Positions 17,976 through 27,018 of a stretch of 64,000 nucleotides of DNA are shown one piece after another. This stretch comes from Marinomonas posidonica IVIA-Po-181 (GTDB lineage: Bacteria > Pseudomonadota > Gammaproteobacteria > Pseudomonadales > Marinomonadaceae), in contig NC_015559.1 of assembly GCF_000214215.1 (NCBI RefSeq), positions 2,219,001-2,283,000 of the forward strand. Reading direction: 5' to 3'. Both the position numbers and the translations under genes were made by a program. Every line of letters begins with the position of its first letter. Within the stretch, counting starts at the first letter, position 1. The notes beneath the pieces are model-generated. The model made no database searches, was not told the origin of the DNA, and worked only from the letters and a program-made list of their open reading frames with translations.

Positions 17976-18104
17976 ACGTCCTTTTTTATTTCACTTAATA
18001 GGCAAAAAAGGCGTGTTTTTCACAACGCTTTTCCGCGTTTTTGACAATACCCAAATGCTTTAAAGCCCTTAAGCTATAGATAAATTTATTGTTAAGGACC
18101 CTTT

Positions 18105-19028
18105 ATGAGCGCTTCAATACCAAGTCACTCCTCACCACAAGCGACCCTCATTGGCAGCATTGCTATTTTGTTGTGGAGTATTTTAGCCCTATTTACCACA
18201 CAAGCCGGTCTCGTCCCCCCTTTGCTTCTGTTAGCCCTGACATTTGCCGTGGCCACCTTACTGTTTTTCTTGGTCTATCTTAGCAAAGGAGAAATTAAAA
18301 CCTCCTGGCAAAACACGCCTAACAGCGCTATTGCCATGGGAGGCTTAGGCTTTTTTTGTTACCACTTCTGTTATTTCTATGCTTTTCAACATGCACCACC
18401 TGTTGAAGCTGGCCTCATTGCCTATTTATGGCCACTGCTGATCGTCTTAATGGCTGGTATGACAAAGGCTAGTCACTTATCTTGGAGTCACCTCATTGGT
18501 GCCATAGTCGCCTTCATCGGGACGGCGATCATGCTGCAGTCAAAAACCTCAGTCGCAAATGATAGTGGCATAGAAATACATTGGACGGGATATGGTGCCG
18601 CTTTTGCCTGCGCTTTGCTGTGGTCAAGCTATTCAGTGGCGAATCGACGTTTTCAAGACGTTCCTTCTAGCTCTGTACTTTGGTACTGCCTTATCACCAG
18701 CATACTGGCAGGCATCAGTCACTTCGCAATGGAAACAACACCAGACACGTTACCAACCAATGCTTGGATCGCTATTCTTGGCTTAGGGTTAGGGCCAGTT
18801 GGGGTGGCGTTCTTTTGTTGGGATTTTGGTGTCAAACGCGGCAATTTATCTTTACTAGGCGTGTTGTCTTATATCGCCCCTGCACTATCCACTGCATGGC
18901 TTGGCTTGTTTACTGAAGCTGAGCTGACTCAAGCGCAAATCATCGCCTGCTTGTTGGTTACGTTTGGCGCTTTGTTCGCCAGTGTCATGCCAAATAAAAA
19001 GCCAGACACAAAAATGCCCCAAACATAA
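18105..19028 (+). CDS. EamA/DMT-family exporter, YddG-like
   Basis: The 307-residue protein has ten membrane helices in two EamA repeats. The start (QATLIGSIAILLWSILALFT) and the segment AGLIAYLWPLLIVL resemble the YddG group, which exports aromatic amino acids and related compounds. It is divergent from tctC and convergent with a class V aminotransferase gene. Substrate is a family-based guess only. The stop codon lies in the loop of the following terminator hairpin. Confidence 0.85.
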   Translation: MSASIPSHSSPQATLIGSIAILLWSILALFTTQAGLVPPLLLLALTFAVATLLFFLVYLSKGEIKTSWQNTPNSAIAMGGLGFFCYHFCYFYAFQHAPPVEAGLIAYLWPLLIVLMAGMTKASHLSWSHLIGAIVAFIGTAIMLQSKTSVANDSGIEIHWTGYGAAFACALLWSSYSVANRRFQDVPSSSVLWYCLITSILAGISHFAMETTPDTLPTNAWIAILGLGLGPVGVAFFCWDFGVKRGNLSLLGVLSYIAPALSTAWLGLFTEAELTQAQIIACLLVTFGALFASVMPNKKPDTKMPQT

Positions 19029-19039
19029 GGGGGCATTTT
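19011..19039. terminator. Bidirectional intrinsic terminator
   Basis: AAAATGCCCC and GGGGCATTTT form a perfect 10-bp stem around an 8-base loop that includes the exporter stop codon. It lies between two convergent genes and suits both. Confidence 0.88.
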
Positions 19040-19063
19040 AACTGTCGCGTTTATCTATTATGA

Positions 19064-20308
19064 CTAAGCGACAGATTGAGCCATTTGCGCTATGGTTCGC
19101 GGCATACGTTGTAAATACGCTTCCATTTCTGCCATGCCATTAGGCTGATCCACTTTGACCCCCAAGTCACGCATTGTGCTGCCTAGAGCATGCAAGGTAC
19201 GGAACAGATTATGTTCACGACATTGTTCTCCCATTTGACCAATACGCACAATGGGCTGTCCGAATGAACCGGCTATTTCAACTCGATACACATCCGAGAT
19301 GTGATGACAGATTTGATTGGCCGTCAATCCTTGCGGGATGTTAATCCCCACCACAGAATTCAACCGTGCTTCTGAAGCAATAAAAAGCTCTAGTCCCATT
19401 CCTTCGATCCCCGTCTGCAATGCTTTCGAGCAGCGTAAGTGACGAGCAAATCGTTGTTCCAGTGTCTCTTCGCACACCAGTTTCAACGCCTCATGGAGCG
19501 CCATAATGCCAGACACAGGGGCAGTATAATGATAGCCATCTTTGTGCCAGAAGTTTTCAGCCAATTGCACATCAAAACACCATTGAGCCGTAGGCTGAGT
19601 TCGACGCTTAATAGCAGACCAAGCTTCATCCGAAAACGCCAATAAAGAAGCGCCAGGAATAGAAGACAAGCCTTTTTGACCACCCGTAATCACCACATCG
19701 ACTTGCCATTCATCCATTTTCAGTGGCATGGTACTCAAGGTACAAACCGCGTCGACCACCACTAAACAGCCATAAGATTTCGCAATTTTAGCAATGTCTT
19801 CCAAAGTATGATTAAACACGGTATTAGAGGTTTCGCCCTGAACTAAGGTGACGACTTTTGGACGCGTTTCCTCAATCGCATTACGCACTCGCTCAGGATC
19901 CGCCGCTTCGTATGTCCCGACATGCAATTCATGGACATCAGCACCGACACGAGCCGCCATCTCTGCCATACGATGGCTAAAGAAACCATTGTTGATACAC
20001 AAGATTCGCTCATCTTTTTGCAACAAATTGGCCACCGCCATTTCCATCGCCGCCGAGGCCGGCCCCGCTACGCCCAAAACCCATTCGGACTTGGTTTGAA
20101 AAACATAGCGTGCCATGGACTTAACCTGGTCGATTACTTGAGCCATGACACTGCCTAAATGATTAATCACCACAGAGTTGGCTTTGGCGACGCGTTCAGG
20201 GATTGGCACAGGACCCGCCCCCATCATCAACAAAGGTTCATGAGGCAGAATTTCATCTAAGGATTTCACCTGTGGTGGTGTCACGCCCAGTGGCGATAAA
20301 GCAGTCAT
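19064..20308 (-). CDS. Class V PLP-dependent aminotransferase (alanine/serine-glyoxylate type)
   Basis: I prefer the ATG at 20308 (414 residues), preceded by an AGG site, over an upstream start at 20362. The fold is that of fold-type I class V enzymes: the PLP lysine lies in VVITGGQKGLSSIPGAS, and a GPVPIPERV motif near the N-terminus is typical of the alanine-glyoxylate or serine-glyoxylate aminotransferase group. Such enzymes detoxify glyoxylate or act in purine or C2 metabolism. No pathway neighbour narrows the substrate. A pair of similar 12-bp palindromes sits about 85-120 bp upstream. Confidence 0.88.
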   Translation of the reverse strand: MTALSPLGVTPPQVKSLDEILPHEPLLMMGAGPVPIPERVAKANSVVINHLGSVMAQVIDQVKSMARYVFQTKSEWVLGVAGPASAAMEMAVANLLQKDERILCINNGFFSHRMAEMAARVGADVHELHVGTYEAADPERVRNAIEETRPKVVTLVQGETSNTVFNHTLEDIAKIAKSYGCLVVVDAVCTLSTMPLKMDEWQVDVVITGGQKGLSSIPGASLLAFSDEAWSAIKRRTQPTAQWCFDVQLAENFWHKDGYHYTAPVSGIMALHEALKLVCEETLEQRFARHLRCSKALQTGIEGMGLELFIASEARLNSVVGINIPQGLTANQICHHISDVYRVEIAGSFGQPIVRIGQMGEQCREHNLFRTLHALGSTMRDLGVKVDQPNGMAEMEAYLQRMPRTIAQMAQSVA

Positions 20309-20607
20309 TGAATACAACCTAATTTGTAAGAGTGAAGAAAAATAGCTACCGATGAAAAGCACGTTTTCGCACCTTAATCAGTAGAAAATCTCGTATTTTG
20401 AAATTAAACAAAATAATATTTCGAAATAGTAACGTATTCTGCGTAACATTAAGAGACAAGAAATTGAAAAGAGTGTAATTCACCAGAAGCCAACCTTTTC
20501 ACATTAGATCTGACTTCTTTTCATGAAACCAAGCAGTTTTTTTTACTCTGCGAGAATGGCGACAAGTATGAGATAATGCCTAAAATCTTCAATGATAAGG
20601 CTATTTT
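20309..20607. other. Intergenic region with paired 12-bp palindromes
   Basis: The gap is AT-rich and has no gene that I can support. It contains TATTTTGAAATT at 20394-20405 and the perfect palindrome TATTTCGAAATA at 20417-20428, 10 of 12 positions shared, centres 23 bp apart. That arrangement, about two helical turns, resembles a double operator, most likely for the aminotransferase gene. No regulator gene adjoins it. Confidence 0.4.
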
Positions 20608-21033
20608 ATGATTACTTGTGGTGTCGAAATTAAAGGCAGCGAAGCCATCCTTTGTCTCATGTCGAAGGAAGACGGCTTATTCCAAATTCCCGACTGTCGT
20701 CAAATCCGACTTCCCTTAAACCATCCAAACGACAGCGAAAGCATATGCAAACTGCAGTTCACACTAAAAAAGCTTTTCGAAGACTACAAGGTCACTCAGG
20801 TCGCCATTAAAGAGCGCCCAACCAAAGGAAAATTTGCCGGAGGGGCTGTCGGGTTTAAAATTGAAGCGGCGCTGCAACTCATCGACAGTGTTCAAGTGGA
20901 TCTGTTCAACAGCAGTAAAATCAAAGAAACCTTACAAAATAATCCATTGCCCATTCCCTTTAAAGCAACAGGATTAAAAGCATTTCAGGAAGGTGCCTTT
21001 ACCGTCGCCTACGTGGCGTTGTCTGAGGACTGA
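20608..21033 (+). CDS. DUF3010 family protein
   Basis: This 141-residue protein matches my memory of the DUF3010 family found in marine gammaproteobacteria. It begins with CGVEIKGSEAILCLM and has a central AIKERPTKGKFAGGAVGFKIE segment, which is reminiscent of an RNase H-like or RuvC-like fold with an early acidic strand, but I cannot confirm a catalytic site. It stands alone on the plus strand, followed by a perfect 22-bp palindrome. No function is known to me. Confidence 0.75.
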   Translation: MITCGVEIKGSEAILCLMSKEDGLFQIPDCRQIRLPLNHPNDSESICKLQFTLKKLFEDYKVTQVAIKERPTKGKFAGGAVGFKIEAALQLIDSVQVDLFNSSKIKETLQNNPLPIPFKATGLKAFQEGAFTVAYVALSED

Positions 21034-21052
21034 TCATTTTGTATGTGTAAAA

Positions 21053-21074
21053 TCAGACACCAATTGGTGTCTGA
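21053..21074. repeat. Perfect 22-bp palindrome
   Basis: TCAGACACCAA is followed directly by its reverse complement TTGGTGTCTGA, with no spacer, 19 bp after the DUF3010 stop codon. There is a T-run about 20 bases further on but not adjacent, so termination is possible but not typical. It resembles dispersed REP-like palindromes. Confidence 0.75.
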
Positions 21075-21169
21075 CACAGCATAGAATGAGAAGGACTTTT
21101 TTAGGTTAGCCATAAGCGATAAAGTCAATATTCAAGCACTCTCCCTTAGAGAATTCCAAGTTCAACACT

Positions 21170-21802
21170 CTACCTATTACTGAAAATTAGACCGCCACCC
21201 AATGCAATAAAAACCGTATGGTAGATTTTCGAAAATGCCTTACCAAGCGTGGTTGTTTGGAATGCATTTGAAATATTTTTAGCAAGATAAGAGTACGAAA
21301 GATGAACCAAGGTGACGATCAGACATATAGAAAAAAACATGATCATAAATTGCTGTGCCACCGCATAATCCGGCGATATAAACTGTGGCAAAAAGGCCGA
21401 TAAAAAAATGACGGTTTTGGGGTTACTTGCAGAAACGAAGAACCCTGTTTTGAAGCACGAAGGTTCTCTAGTCTCTCTTTCTTTATGCCCCAGTTTCTTG
21501 CCTCCCCCTTCTTTCCTTCGTTGCTTCAGTAATCCAGTCACGCCCAGATATATAAGATAGACTCCCCCAATCACCTTCAGGATAAAAAACGCCATCGGCG
21601 ACTTCTCTAACATTGCTCCAGCCCCACAAGCCACTAAAAGGACAATAATGGCTTGGCAGGTAAGGTTCCCAAGAATCGACAACAAAGCTTTACGATACCC
21701 ATACTTAACGGCATTCTGAACCACAAAAATGACATTTGGCCCAGGCGCCAAAGTAATAAATAAATAGGCACAAAAAAACAAAAACCACAGTTCAATCTTC
21801 AA
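21170..21802 (-). CDS. LysE/RhtB-family amino acid exporter
   Basis: The 210-residue protein has six hydrophobic segments and the N-terminal family motif FITLAPGPNVIFVVQNAVKYGYRK (shown in part), plus the central FFVSASNPKTVIFLSAFLPQF motif. LysE/RhtB proteins export amino acids or homoserine lactone-like compounds by proton exchange. A linker of charged residues (RRKEGGGKKLGHKER) separates the helices in the middle. It is a single-gene unit; substrate is unknown. Confidence 0.9.
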   Translation of the reverse strand: MKIELWFLFFCAYLFITLAPGPNVIFVVQNAVKYGYRKALLSILGNLTCQAIIVLLVACGAGAMLEKSPMAFFILKVIGGVYLIYLGVTGLLKQRRKEGGGKKLGHKERETREPSCFKTGFFVSASNPKTVIFLSAFLPQFISPDYAVAQQFMIMFFSICLIVTLVHLSYSYLAKNISNAFQTTTLGKAFSKIYHTVFIALGGGLIFSNR

Positions 21803-21937
21803 CGTTCACCCCCAGTTATTTTCCATAAATTATTTACGAATATTCCCAAACAAGTCTCAGACTCTTCATGCCACAACTTGTGCCACGATATATCACCAAA
21901 TAAATGCATGGCACTATTAACGCACCAAAACAAAGCA

Positions 21938-22810
21938 TTATTTCTTTCTTCCCATGATCACCAGCAGAACACCGCCCAGCACAATCGCACTCGCATAAAT
22001 AAGGTGTAAGCTGATGTTTTCAGCTGCAAAAACCACACCACCAAAGGTCGCAATAATCGGCACCAAAAGCTGCAAAACCGCAGCCATAGAAGCACTGATT
22101 AGAGGCAAAACAGCATACCAAAGCGCATAGCCCAACCCCGACATCACAGCCCCTGATAACACTGCGAGTAAAATACCATCAACACTGCTCTTAAAAGCAC
22201 CCAACCAATTAACCAAAACCAGCAATATCACGAGCATAGGTAAGGTACGCAGAAAATTAGAAGCCGTGGCGAACAAAGGTGAATGAGAAGTTTTGCCTCG
22301 CCAGGTATACAAGCCCCACGCCACACCTGCGAAGGTCATAAGCACAAAGCCAGTCAAAGAAGGAGAGGTTAAAGTAGGCAACACTAGATACACAAAACCG
22401 GAAAAAGCCAACACCAGCCCCAACCACTCTAACCTTCCCAGTTTTTGCCCAAAAAAGATGGCAAAGCCTATTAAGGTTAACTGAACCGCAGCAAACAGAA
22501 TCAACGCGCCCACGCCAGTCGAGAGTGTGATATAGGCATAAGAAAAGCCAACAGCGTAGACAAATAAAGCTGCCGCCGATACCCAATTTCCTTCCTGCAT
22601 CATGCTAGGTAAAGTCACTCCGCCCTTTACCAGTCGGTGAATCAAGCACAATAGAGCGAGGGTAACAGCGCCACTTACTAAGCGCCAAAGGGTAAAGCTT
22701 CCAGGGTCAATCAAACCATCCGCCAACGCCAAACGGTTCAAGACTGAATTGGCAGCAAACGCCATCAAAGCCAAAAATATCCCGACATACAAACGTAGCA
22801 AACTTGTCAT
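21938..22810 (-). CDS. EamA/DMT-family transporter
   Basis: The 290-residue protein has ten membrane helices in two EamA repeats, with FTLWRLVSGAVTLALLC in the first and SGAVMSGLGYALWYAVLPLI in the second, both typical of this superfamily. Members move metabolites such as amino acids or nucleosides, usually outwards. It is divergent from the glucosylglycerate gene cluster, 127 bp away, but nothing ties it to that pathway. Substrate unknown. Confidence 0.88.
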   Translation of the reverse strand: MTSLLRLYVGIFLALMAFAANSVLNRLALADGLIDPGSFTLWRLVSGAVTLALLCLIHRLVKGGVTLPSMMQEGNWVSAAALFVYAVGFSYAYITLSTGVGALILFAAVQLTLIGFAIFFGQKLGRLEWLGLVLAFSGFVYLVLPTLTSPSLTGFVLMTFAGVAWGLYTWRGKTSHSPLFATASNFLRTLPMLVILLVLVNWLGAFKSSVDGILLAVLSGAVMSGLGYALWYAVLPLISASMAAVLQLLVPIIATFGGVVFAAENISLHLIYASAIVLGGVLLVIMGRKK

Positions 22811-22937
22811 CTAATTGTTTAAAACCCTAGTTAAGCTGATAAAAAGAAAACCTACTGTCACGCACTGGCACCACATTTGCAAGACTAACCTTAACGTCCA
22901 ACAGTAATACCTTGATGGACCCATATTTGGAAACAAG

Positions 22938-23765
22938 ATGACAAGCCTATTAATTTTTACTGACCTCGATGGCACATTATTGGATCACCACACCTACAGC
23001 TTCGAACCAGCGAAGTCCGCTATGCTGTCGTTAAAAACCTTCGCTATTCCTTGCGTCATTAATACCAGTAAAACCTTTCATGAGCTGCTTCCTCTAAGAA
23101 AAGCATTAAACCATCTTGACCCTTTTATCGTTGAAAATGGTTCCGCAGTTTATATTCCCAAAGCCCTTGGATTAGACATTCAAGAGCCCCTAGAAGAGGC
23201 CGGTGATTATTGGTTAAAAGCATTCGGACCAAATCGCGAAGAACTCATTAGAATGACCGAAAATCAACGGGAGAACTTTACCTTTCAACCCTTTAGCGAC
23301 ATGAGCGTTGACCAGCTAATCAAGTTAACCGGTTTAAGCCAAGAGAATGCCAAGCTTGCGATGCAAAGAGAGTTCACTGAACCCATGGTGTGGACGGACT
23401 CCAACCAAGCCCTGCAAGCCTTTCGCGATTACCTAGAACCCTACGGCGTACAAATCCAAAAAGGTGGTCGTTTCTCTCATTTAATGGGTAAAGAGTGTGA
23501 TAAGGCCAATGCCATGCTCTGGCTAAAAGCCCAGTATCAAAGCCAACATTTGGACGACGAACTCATCACAACCATGGCATTAGGTGATGGTGAAAATGAC
23601 ATTGGCATGCTCAGTAAAGCAGACATCCCTGTGGTCATTCGCTCACCCGTTCATGCACCACCCGAAGTACCAAATCGCAGTGACGCTTGGTTAACTGACG
23701 ATTATGGCCCAAAAGGCTGGGCCCAAGCGATCAATCAAGTATTAATCAAACACGGCATTTTATAA
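22938..23765 (+). CDS. Glucosyl-3-phosphoglycerate (mannosyl-3-phosphoglycerate-like) phosphatase, HAD-IIB
   Basis: The 275-residue protein carries HAD motif I with Asp9 and Asp11 (FTDLDGTLLD) and motif IV ALGDGENDIGML, and its length and C2-cap fit the MpgP/YedP family. Family members remove the phosphate from mannosyl- or glucosyl-3-phosphoglycerate. Because the next gene is a GT81 glucosyl-3-phosphoglycerate synthase, I infer that the real substrate is glucosyl-3-phosphoglycerate, giving the osmolyte glucosylglycerate. It starts a three-gene operon with gaps of 50 and 72 bp. The family is clear; the sugar specificity is inferred. Confidence 0.85.
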   Translation: MTSLLIFTDLDGTLLDHHTYSFEPAKSAMLSLKTFAIPCVINTSKTFHELLPLRKALNHLDPFIVENGSAVYIPKALGLDIQEPLEEAGDYWLKAFGPNREELIRMTENQRENFTFQPFSDMSVDQLIKLTGLSQENAKLAMQREFTEPMVWTDSNQALQAFRDYLEPYGVQIQKGGRFSHLMGKECDKANAMLWLKAQYQSQHLDDELITTMALGDGENDIGMLSKADIPVVIRSPVHAPPEVPNRSDAWLTDDYGPKGWAQAINQVLIKHGIL

Positions 23766-23815
23766 CTTAAAGCTCAACAAAAATAACGAACGGACATTTC
23801 AATTTTAGGAGATTA

Positions 23816-25045
23816 ATGATGGGTGACTTTCATCAAAACGGTATCATCACCACACTTCACAACCTAGCACACCGCCCCCTTGAAGAAATGGAAAAAGAGC
23901 TTTGCGAGTTCGCTAAGACTCGTCCTATGTCTCTGATTTTGCCCTGTTTGTATTCCGAGTTGGAAACAGCGGCCATGCCGAACATCATTAAGCACCTTCA
24001 ACAGGTGCCTTATTTATCAGAAATCATCATAGGTTTGGATCGAGCCACCGAAGAGCAATATCGCCATGCTTTAGAGTTTTTCAGTGTGTTACCGCAAAAC
24101 TATAAAGTCTTATGGAATGATGGACCTAGATTAAGAGAAATTGACAGTGTCTTAAAAGGCGAAAACCTCTCCCCTTCTGACCCAGGTAAAGGACGAAATG
24201 TTTGGTTCTGCATGGGATATAATCTAGCCGCCGGTCAAGCTGAATCGATTGCCATGCATGACTGCGACATTGTGACGTATGATCGCGAGTTATTGGCACG
24301 GTTAATCTACCCAGTTGCCAACCCTAATTTTAACTATGAATTCTGTAAGGGCTTTTACGCTCGTGCCGCCAATGGCAAGATGAATGGCCGAGTCAGTCGC
24401 TTATTGGTCACCCCTTTGCTTTACTCATTGAAAAAAGTGTTAGGACACCTTGATTATTTAGACTACCTCGACAGCTACCGCTACCCATTAGCCGGGGAAT
24501 TTTCTTTCCGTCGTGATGTCATGACTGACCTGCGCATCCCAAGTGACTGGGGACTTGAAATTGGCGTGTTAAGTGAAATGTATCGTAACTATTCTCCTAA
24601 CCGTTTATGTCAGGTCGACATTGCCGACATTTACGATCATAAACACCAAGATTTATCTGCTGATAACGATGATGGCGGCTTATCAAAAATGTCCATCGAC
24701 ATTACCAAAGCCATCTTCCGAAAATTGGCAACCAATGGCACCATTTTCAATCAGGAAACCTTCCGTACGATAAAAGCCACTTATTTCCGTGTCGCACTGG
24801 ACTTTATCGAAACGTATCGTAATGATGCTGAAATCAATGGTCTAAAATTGGATGTTCACACGGAAGAACAAGCGGTTGAACTGTTTGCCAGTAACATCAT
24901 GAAAGCCGGCAACCAATATTTAGAAAACCCAATGGAAACCCCCTTTATCCCAAGCTGGAATCGCGTCATCAGCGCTTTCCCTGGTGTCATGTCGCAACTG
25001 GCAGAAGCCGTAGAAAAAGATATGACCGAGTTTGGCCCGAAGTAA
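23816..25045 (+). CDS. gpgS: Glucosyl-3-phosphoglycerate synthase (GT81)
   Basis: The 409-residue protein matches GpgS-type GT81 glycosyltransferases: an N-terminal nucleotide-sugar fold with LILPCLYSELET, a GKGRNVWFCMGY segment and the DxD metal-binding motif at Asp149-Asp151 (HDCDIVTYD). It should transfer glucose from a nucleotide sugar to 3-phosphoglycerate. A good AGGAG site precedes two adjacent ATG codons at 23816 and 23819. Together with the phosphatase upstream it makes glucosylglycerate, known to accumulate in marine bacteria under salt stress with low nitrogen. No osmotic promoter element is recognisable upstream. Confidence 0.88.
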   Translation: MMGDFHQNGIITTLHNLAHRPLEEMEKELCEFAKTRPMSLILPCLYSELETAAMPNIIKHLQQVPYLSEIIIGLDRATEEQYRHALEFFSVLPQNYKVLWNDGPRLREIDSVLKGENLSPSDPGKGRNVWFCMGYNLAAGQAESIAMHDCDIVTYDRELLARLIYPVANPNFNYEFCKGFYARAANGKMNGRVSRLLVTPLLYSLKKVLGHLDYLDYLDSYRYPLAGEFSFRRDVMTDLRIPSDWGLEIGVLSEMYRNYSPNRLCQVDIADIYDHKHQDLSADNDDGGLSKMSIDITKAIFRKLATNGTIFNQETFRTIKATYFRVALDFIETYRNDAEINGLKLDVHTEEQAVELFASNIMKAGNQYLENPMETPFIPSWNRVISAFPGVMSQLAEAVEKDMTEFGPK

Positions 25046-25117
25046 TCGAGCCAGCCGGGTTAACTGAGTGAGCGCTTAGGCGTTGTTTTTGATCACTTGA
25101 AAAAGCAGGAATTTACT

Positions 25118-26875
25118 ATGGAACATGCTCCCTTGTCACAATTAGAGCAAAGGCTAATGGCGCATTTGCAACTTCTCTATCCAACACTTGACCACAAAGA
25201 GTTGGCGAGAAAATGTTTATCGACCTTCTTTCTTGATCCAGCGACAGAGTCACCTCGACCTCATAGAAATTTATGGGATCAGTCCGACGTCATGCTGATC
25301 ACTTACGCAGACACCCTGCGTAAAAAAGGCGAAGCACCATTAGAAACCTTGCATAATTTTGTCAAAAGCAAACTGGCCTGCTGCATCTCTGCCGTTCACC
25401 TTTTGCCTTTTTTCCCCTACAGTTCAGACGACGGTTTCAGTGTGATGGATTACACCACCGTCAATCCTTCATCCGGTAACTGGGATCATGTTTCCAGCTT
25501 ATCAGAGGATTTCAAAGTCATGGGGGACCTGGTCATCAATCATTGTTCAAGCCGAAGCATGTGGTTTGAAAACTATAAAGCTGGCGTTGAACCTGGCGCG
25601 ACATTTTTCTATGAAGCGGACCCAAATGCCGATTTAAGTGCCGTTGTCAGACCTAGAACGTCCCCTCTGTTACGTGAAGTCAAAACCCAAACCGGAGAAA
25701 AATACGTTTGGTGTACCTTTAGTCACGATCAGGTGGATTTGAATTTTGAGAATCCAGATGTCTTGATCGAATTCCTTCGCATCATTCGTCTTTATTTAGA
25801 GAAAGGCATTCGCTGGTTCCGACTGGATGCCGTAGCATTCCTTTGGAAAATCCCAGGGACAACTTGCATTAACCTGCCTCAAACCCATGAGATGATCCGT
25901 CTATTGCGTTTGATGATAGAACATTACGCGCCTGAAGCCGTGATCATCACCGAAACCAATATTCCAAATCAGGAAAACCTAACCTACTTTGGTAATGCCA
26001 ACGAAGCCCATTTAATTTACAACTTCTCCTTGCCTCCCTTGCTGATCAATAGCCTAGTAACCGGCAACTGCAACCACTTAAAACAATGGTTGATGAGCAT
26101 GCCACCCGCCCAGCAGGGTACGACTTACCTGAATTTCATCGCTTCGCACGATGGCATAGGTTTGCGTCCAACAGAGGGTTTGTTGTCAGAATGGGAACTG
26201 GAAACGCTCATTAACACCATGAAGCGTTTTGGTGGCAAGCTCAGCTCACGCACCACACCAAAAGGTGAAGCCAAACCATACGAAATCAACATCAGTTTAT
26301 GGGATGCCTTGTCAGGTTCCGCTCACCAAGGGCCAGACCAATGGCAGTTTGCTCGTTTCCTTTGTGCCGCTGGTGTGATGATGGCGTTGGAAGGCGTTCC
26401 CGCGTTTTATATTCACAGTCTATTCGGGACAGAAAATGACTTTGAACGGGTCGATAATACGGGGCACTTCCGATCAATCAATCGCCATATTTGGGACATG
26501 GATGAATTAGATCACGCGCTGAATACACCGACGCACCATCAAAAAGTCTTTAACAGCGTCACCAACTTGTTAAAAGTTCGTCGCGCTCAACCGGCTTTTC
26601 ACCCCAATGCTACCCAATACATATTGCACATGGGGGAAAACCTCTTTGCCTTTTGGCGCCAAAGCCTAGACAGGAGACAAAGCCTCTTTGCGGTATACAA
26701 CATGACAGATCAGCCACAACATTTTAATTTGTCAGAGCTAAATCTAATCGCAACGGACATTTGGACCGATCTTGTTTCGGAACAGGTATATGAAGATCAT
26801 CTGGGCAAAGTCACCCTAATGCCTTACCAATTTGTTTGGTTGGCCAATAAGAAAGGCAAAATCAAAGACGACTAA
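25118..26875 (+). CDS. GH13_18 sugar phosphorylase, probably glucosylglycerate phosphorylase
   Basis: I choose the ATG at 25118, seven bases after AGGA, over a TTG 21 bases upstream; the product has 585 residues. It has the alpha-amylase barrel of subfamily GH13_18 with candidate nucleophile Asp237 (FRLDAVAF), acid/base Glu279 (ITETNIP) and stabiliser Asp345 (IASHDGIG). The subfamily includes sucrose, glucosylglycerol and glucosylglycerate phosphorylases. Context with gpgS and its phosphatase favours glucosylglycerate plus phosphate giving glucose 1-phosphate and glycerate. Sucrose phosphorylase cannot be excluded from sequence alone. A strong terminator follows. Confidence 0.85.
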   Translation: MEHAPLSQLEQRLMAHLQLLYPTLDHKELARKCLSTFFLDPATESPRPHRNLWDQSDVMLITYADTLRKKGEAPLETLHNFVKSKLACCISAVHLLPFFPYSSDDGFSVMDYTTVNPSSGNWDHVSSLSEDFKVMGDLVINHCSSRSMWFENYKAGVEPGATFFYEADPNADLSAVVRPRTSPLLREVKTQTGEKYVWCTFSHDQVDLNFENPDVLIEFLRIIRLYLEKGIRWFRLDAVAFLWKIPGTTCINLPQTHEMIRLLRLMIEHYAPEAVIITETNIPNQENLTYFGNANEAHLIYNFSLPPLLINSLVTGNCNHLKQWLMSMPPAQQGTTYLNFIASHDGIGLRPTEGLLSEWELETLINTMKRFGGKLSSRTTPKGEAKPYEINISLWDALSGSAHQGPDQWQFARFLCAAGVMMALEGVPAFYIHSLFGTENDFERVDNTGHFRSINRHIWDMDELDHALNTPTHHQKVFNSVTNLLKVRRAQPAFHPNATQYILHMGENLFAFWRQSLDRRQSLFAVYNMTDQPQHFNLSELNLIATDIWTDLVSEQVYEDHLGKVTLMPYQFVWLANKKGKIKDD

Positions 26876-26936
26876 ACCTTTCATGAATGCAGACCAAACG
26901 TAAAAGCTCACGCGAATCTGCTCTCAAAAAGACAAA

Positions 26937-26968
26937 TAAAAATGCGACCTCGTGAGGTCGCATTTTTT
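26937..26968 (+). terminator. Intrinsic terminator after the glucosylglycerate operon
   Basis: AAATGCGACCTC and GAGGTCGCATTT form a perfect stem flanked by A and T runs, 60 bp after the phosphorylase stop. It may also end the convergent ABC exporter transcript. Confidence 0.92.
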
Positions 26969-27018
26969 GTCACTAGAGAATCAATAACCCATTCATCTAA
27001 ACAACAATCATGTCAGCG

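Noticed and set aside
20309..20607. Possible small gene or RNA in the AT-rich gap
   Set aside because: No frame with a convincing ribosome site, and no stable structured element other than the short palindromes.
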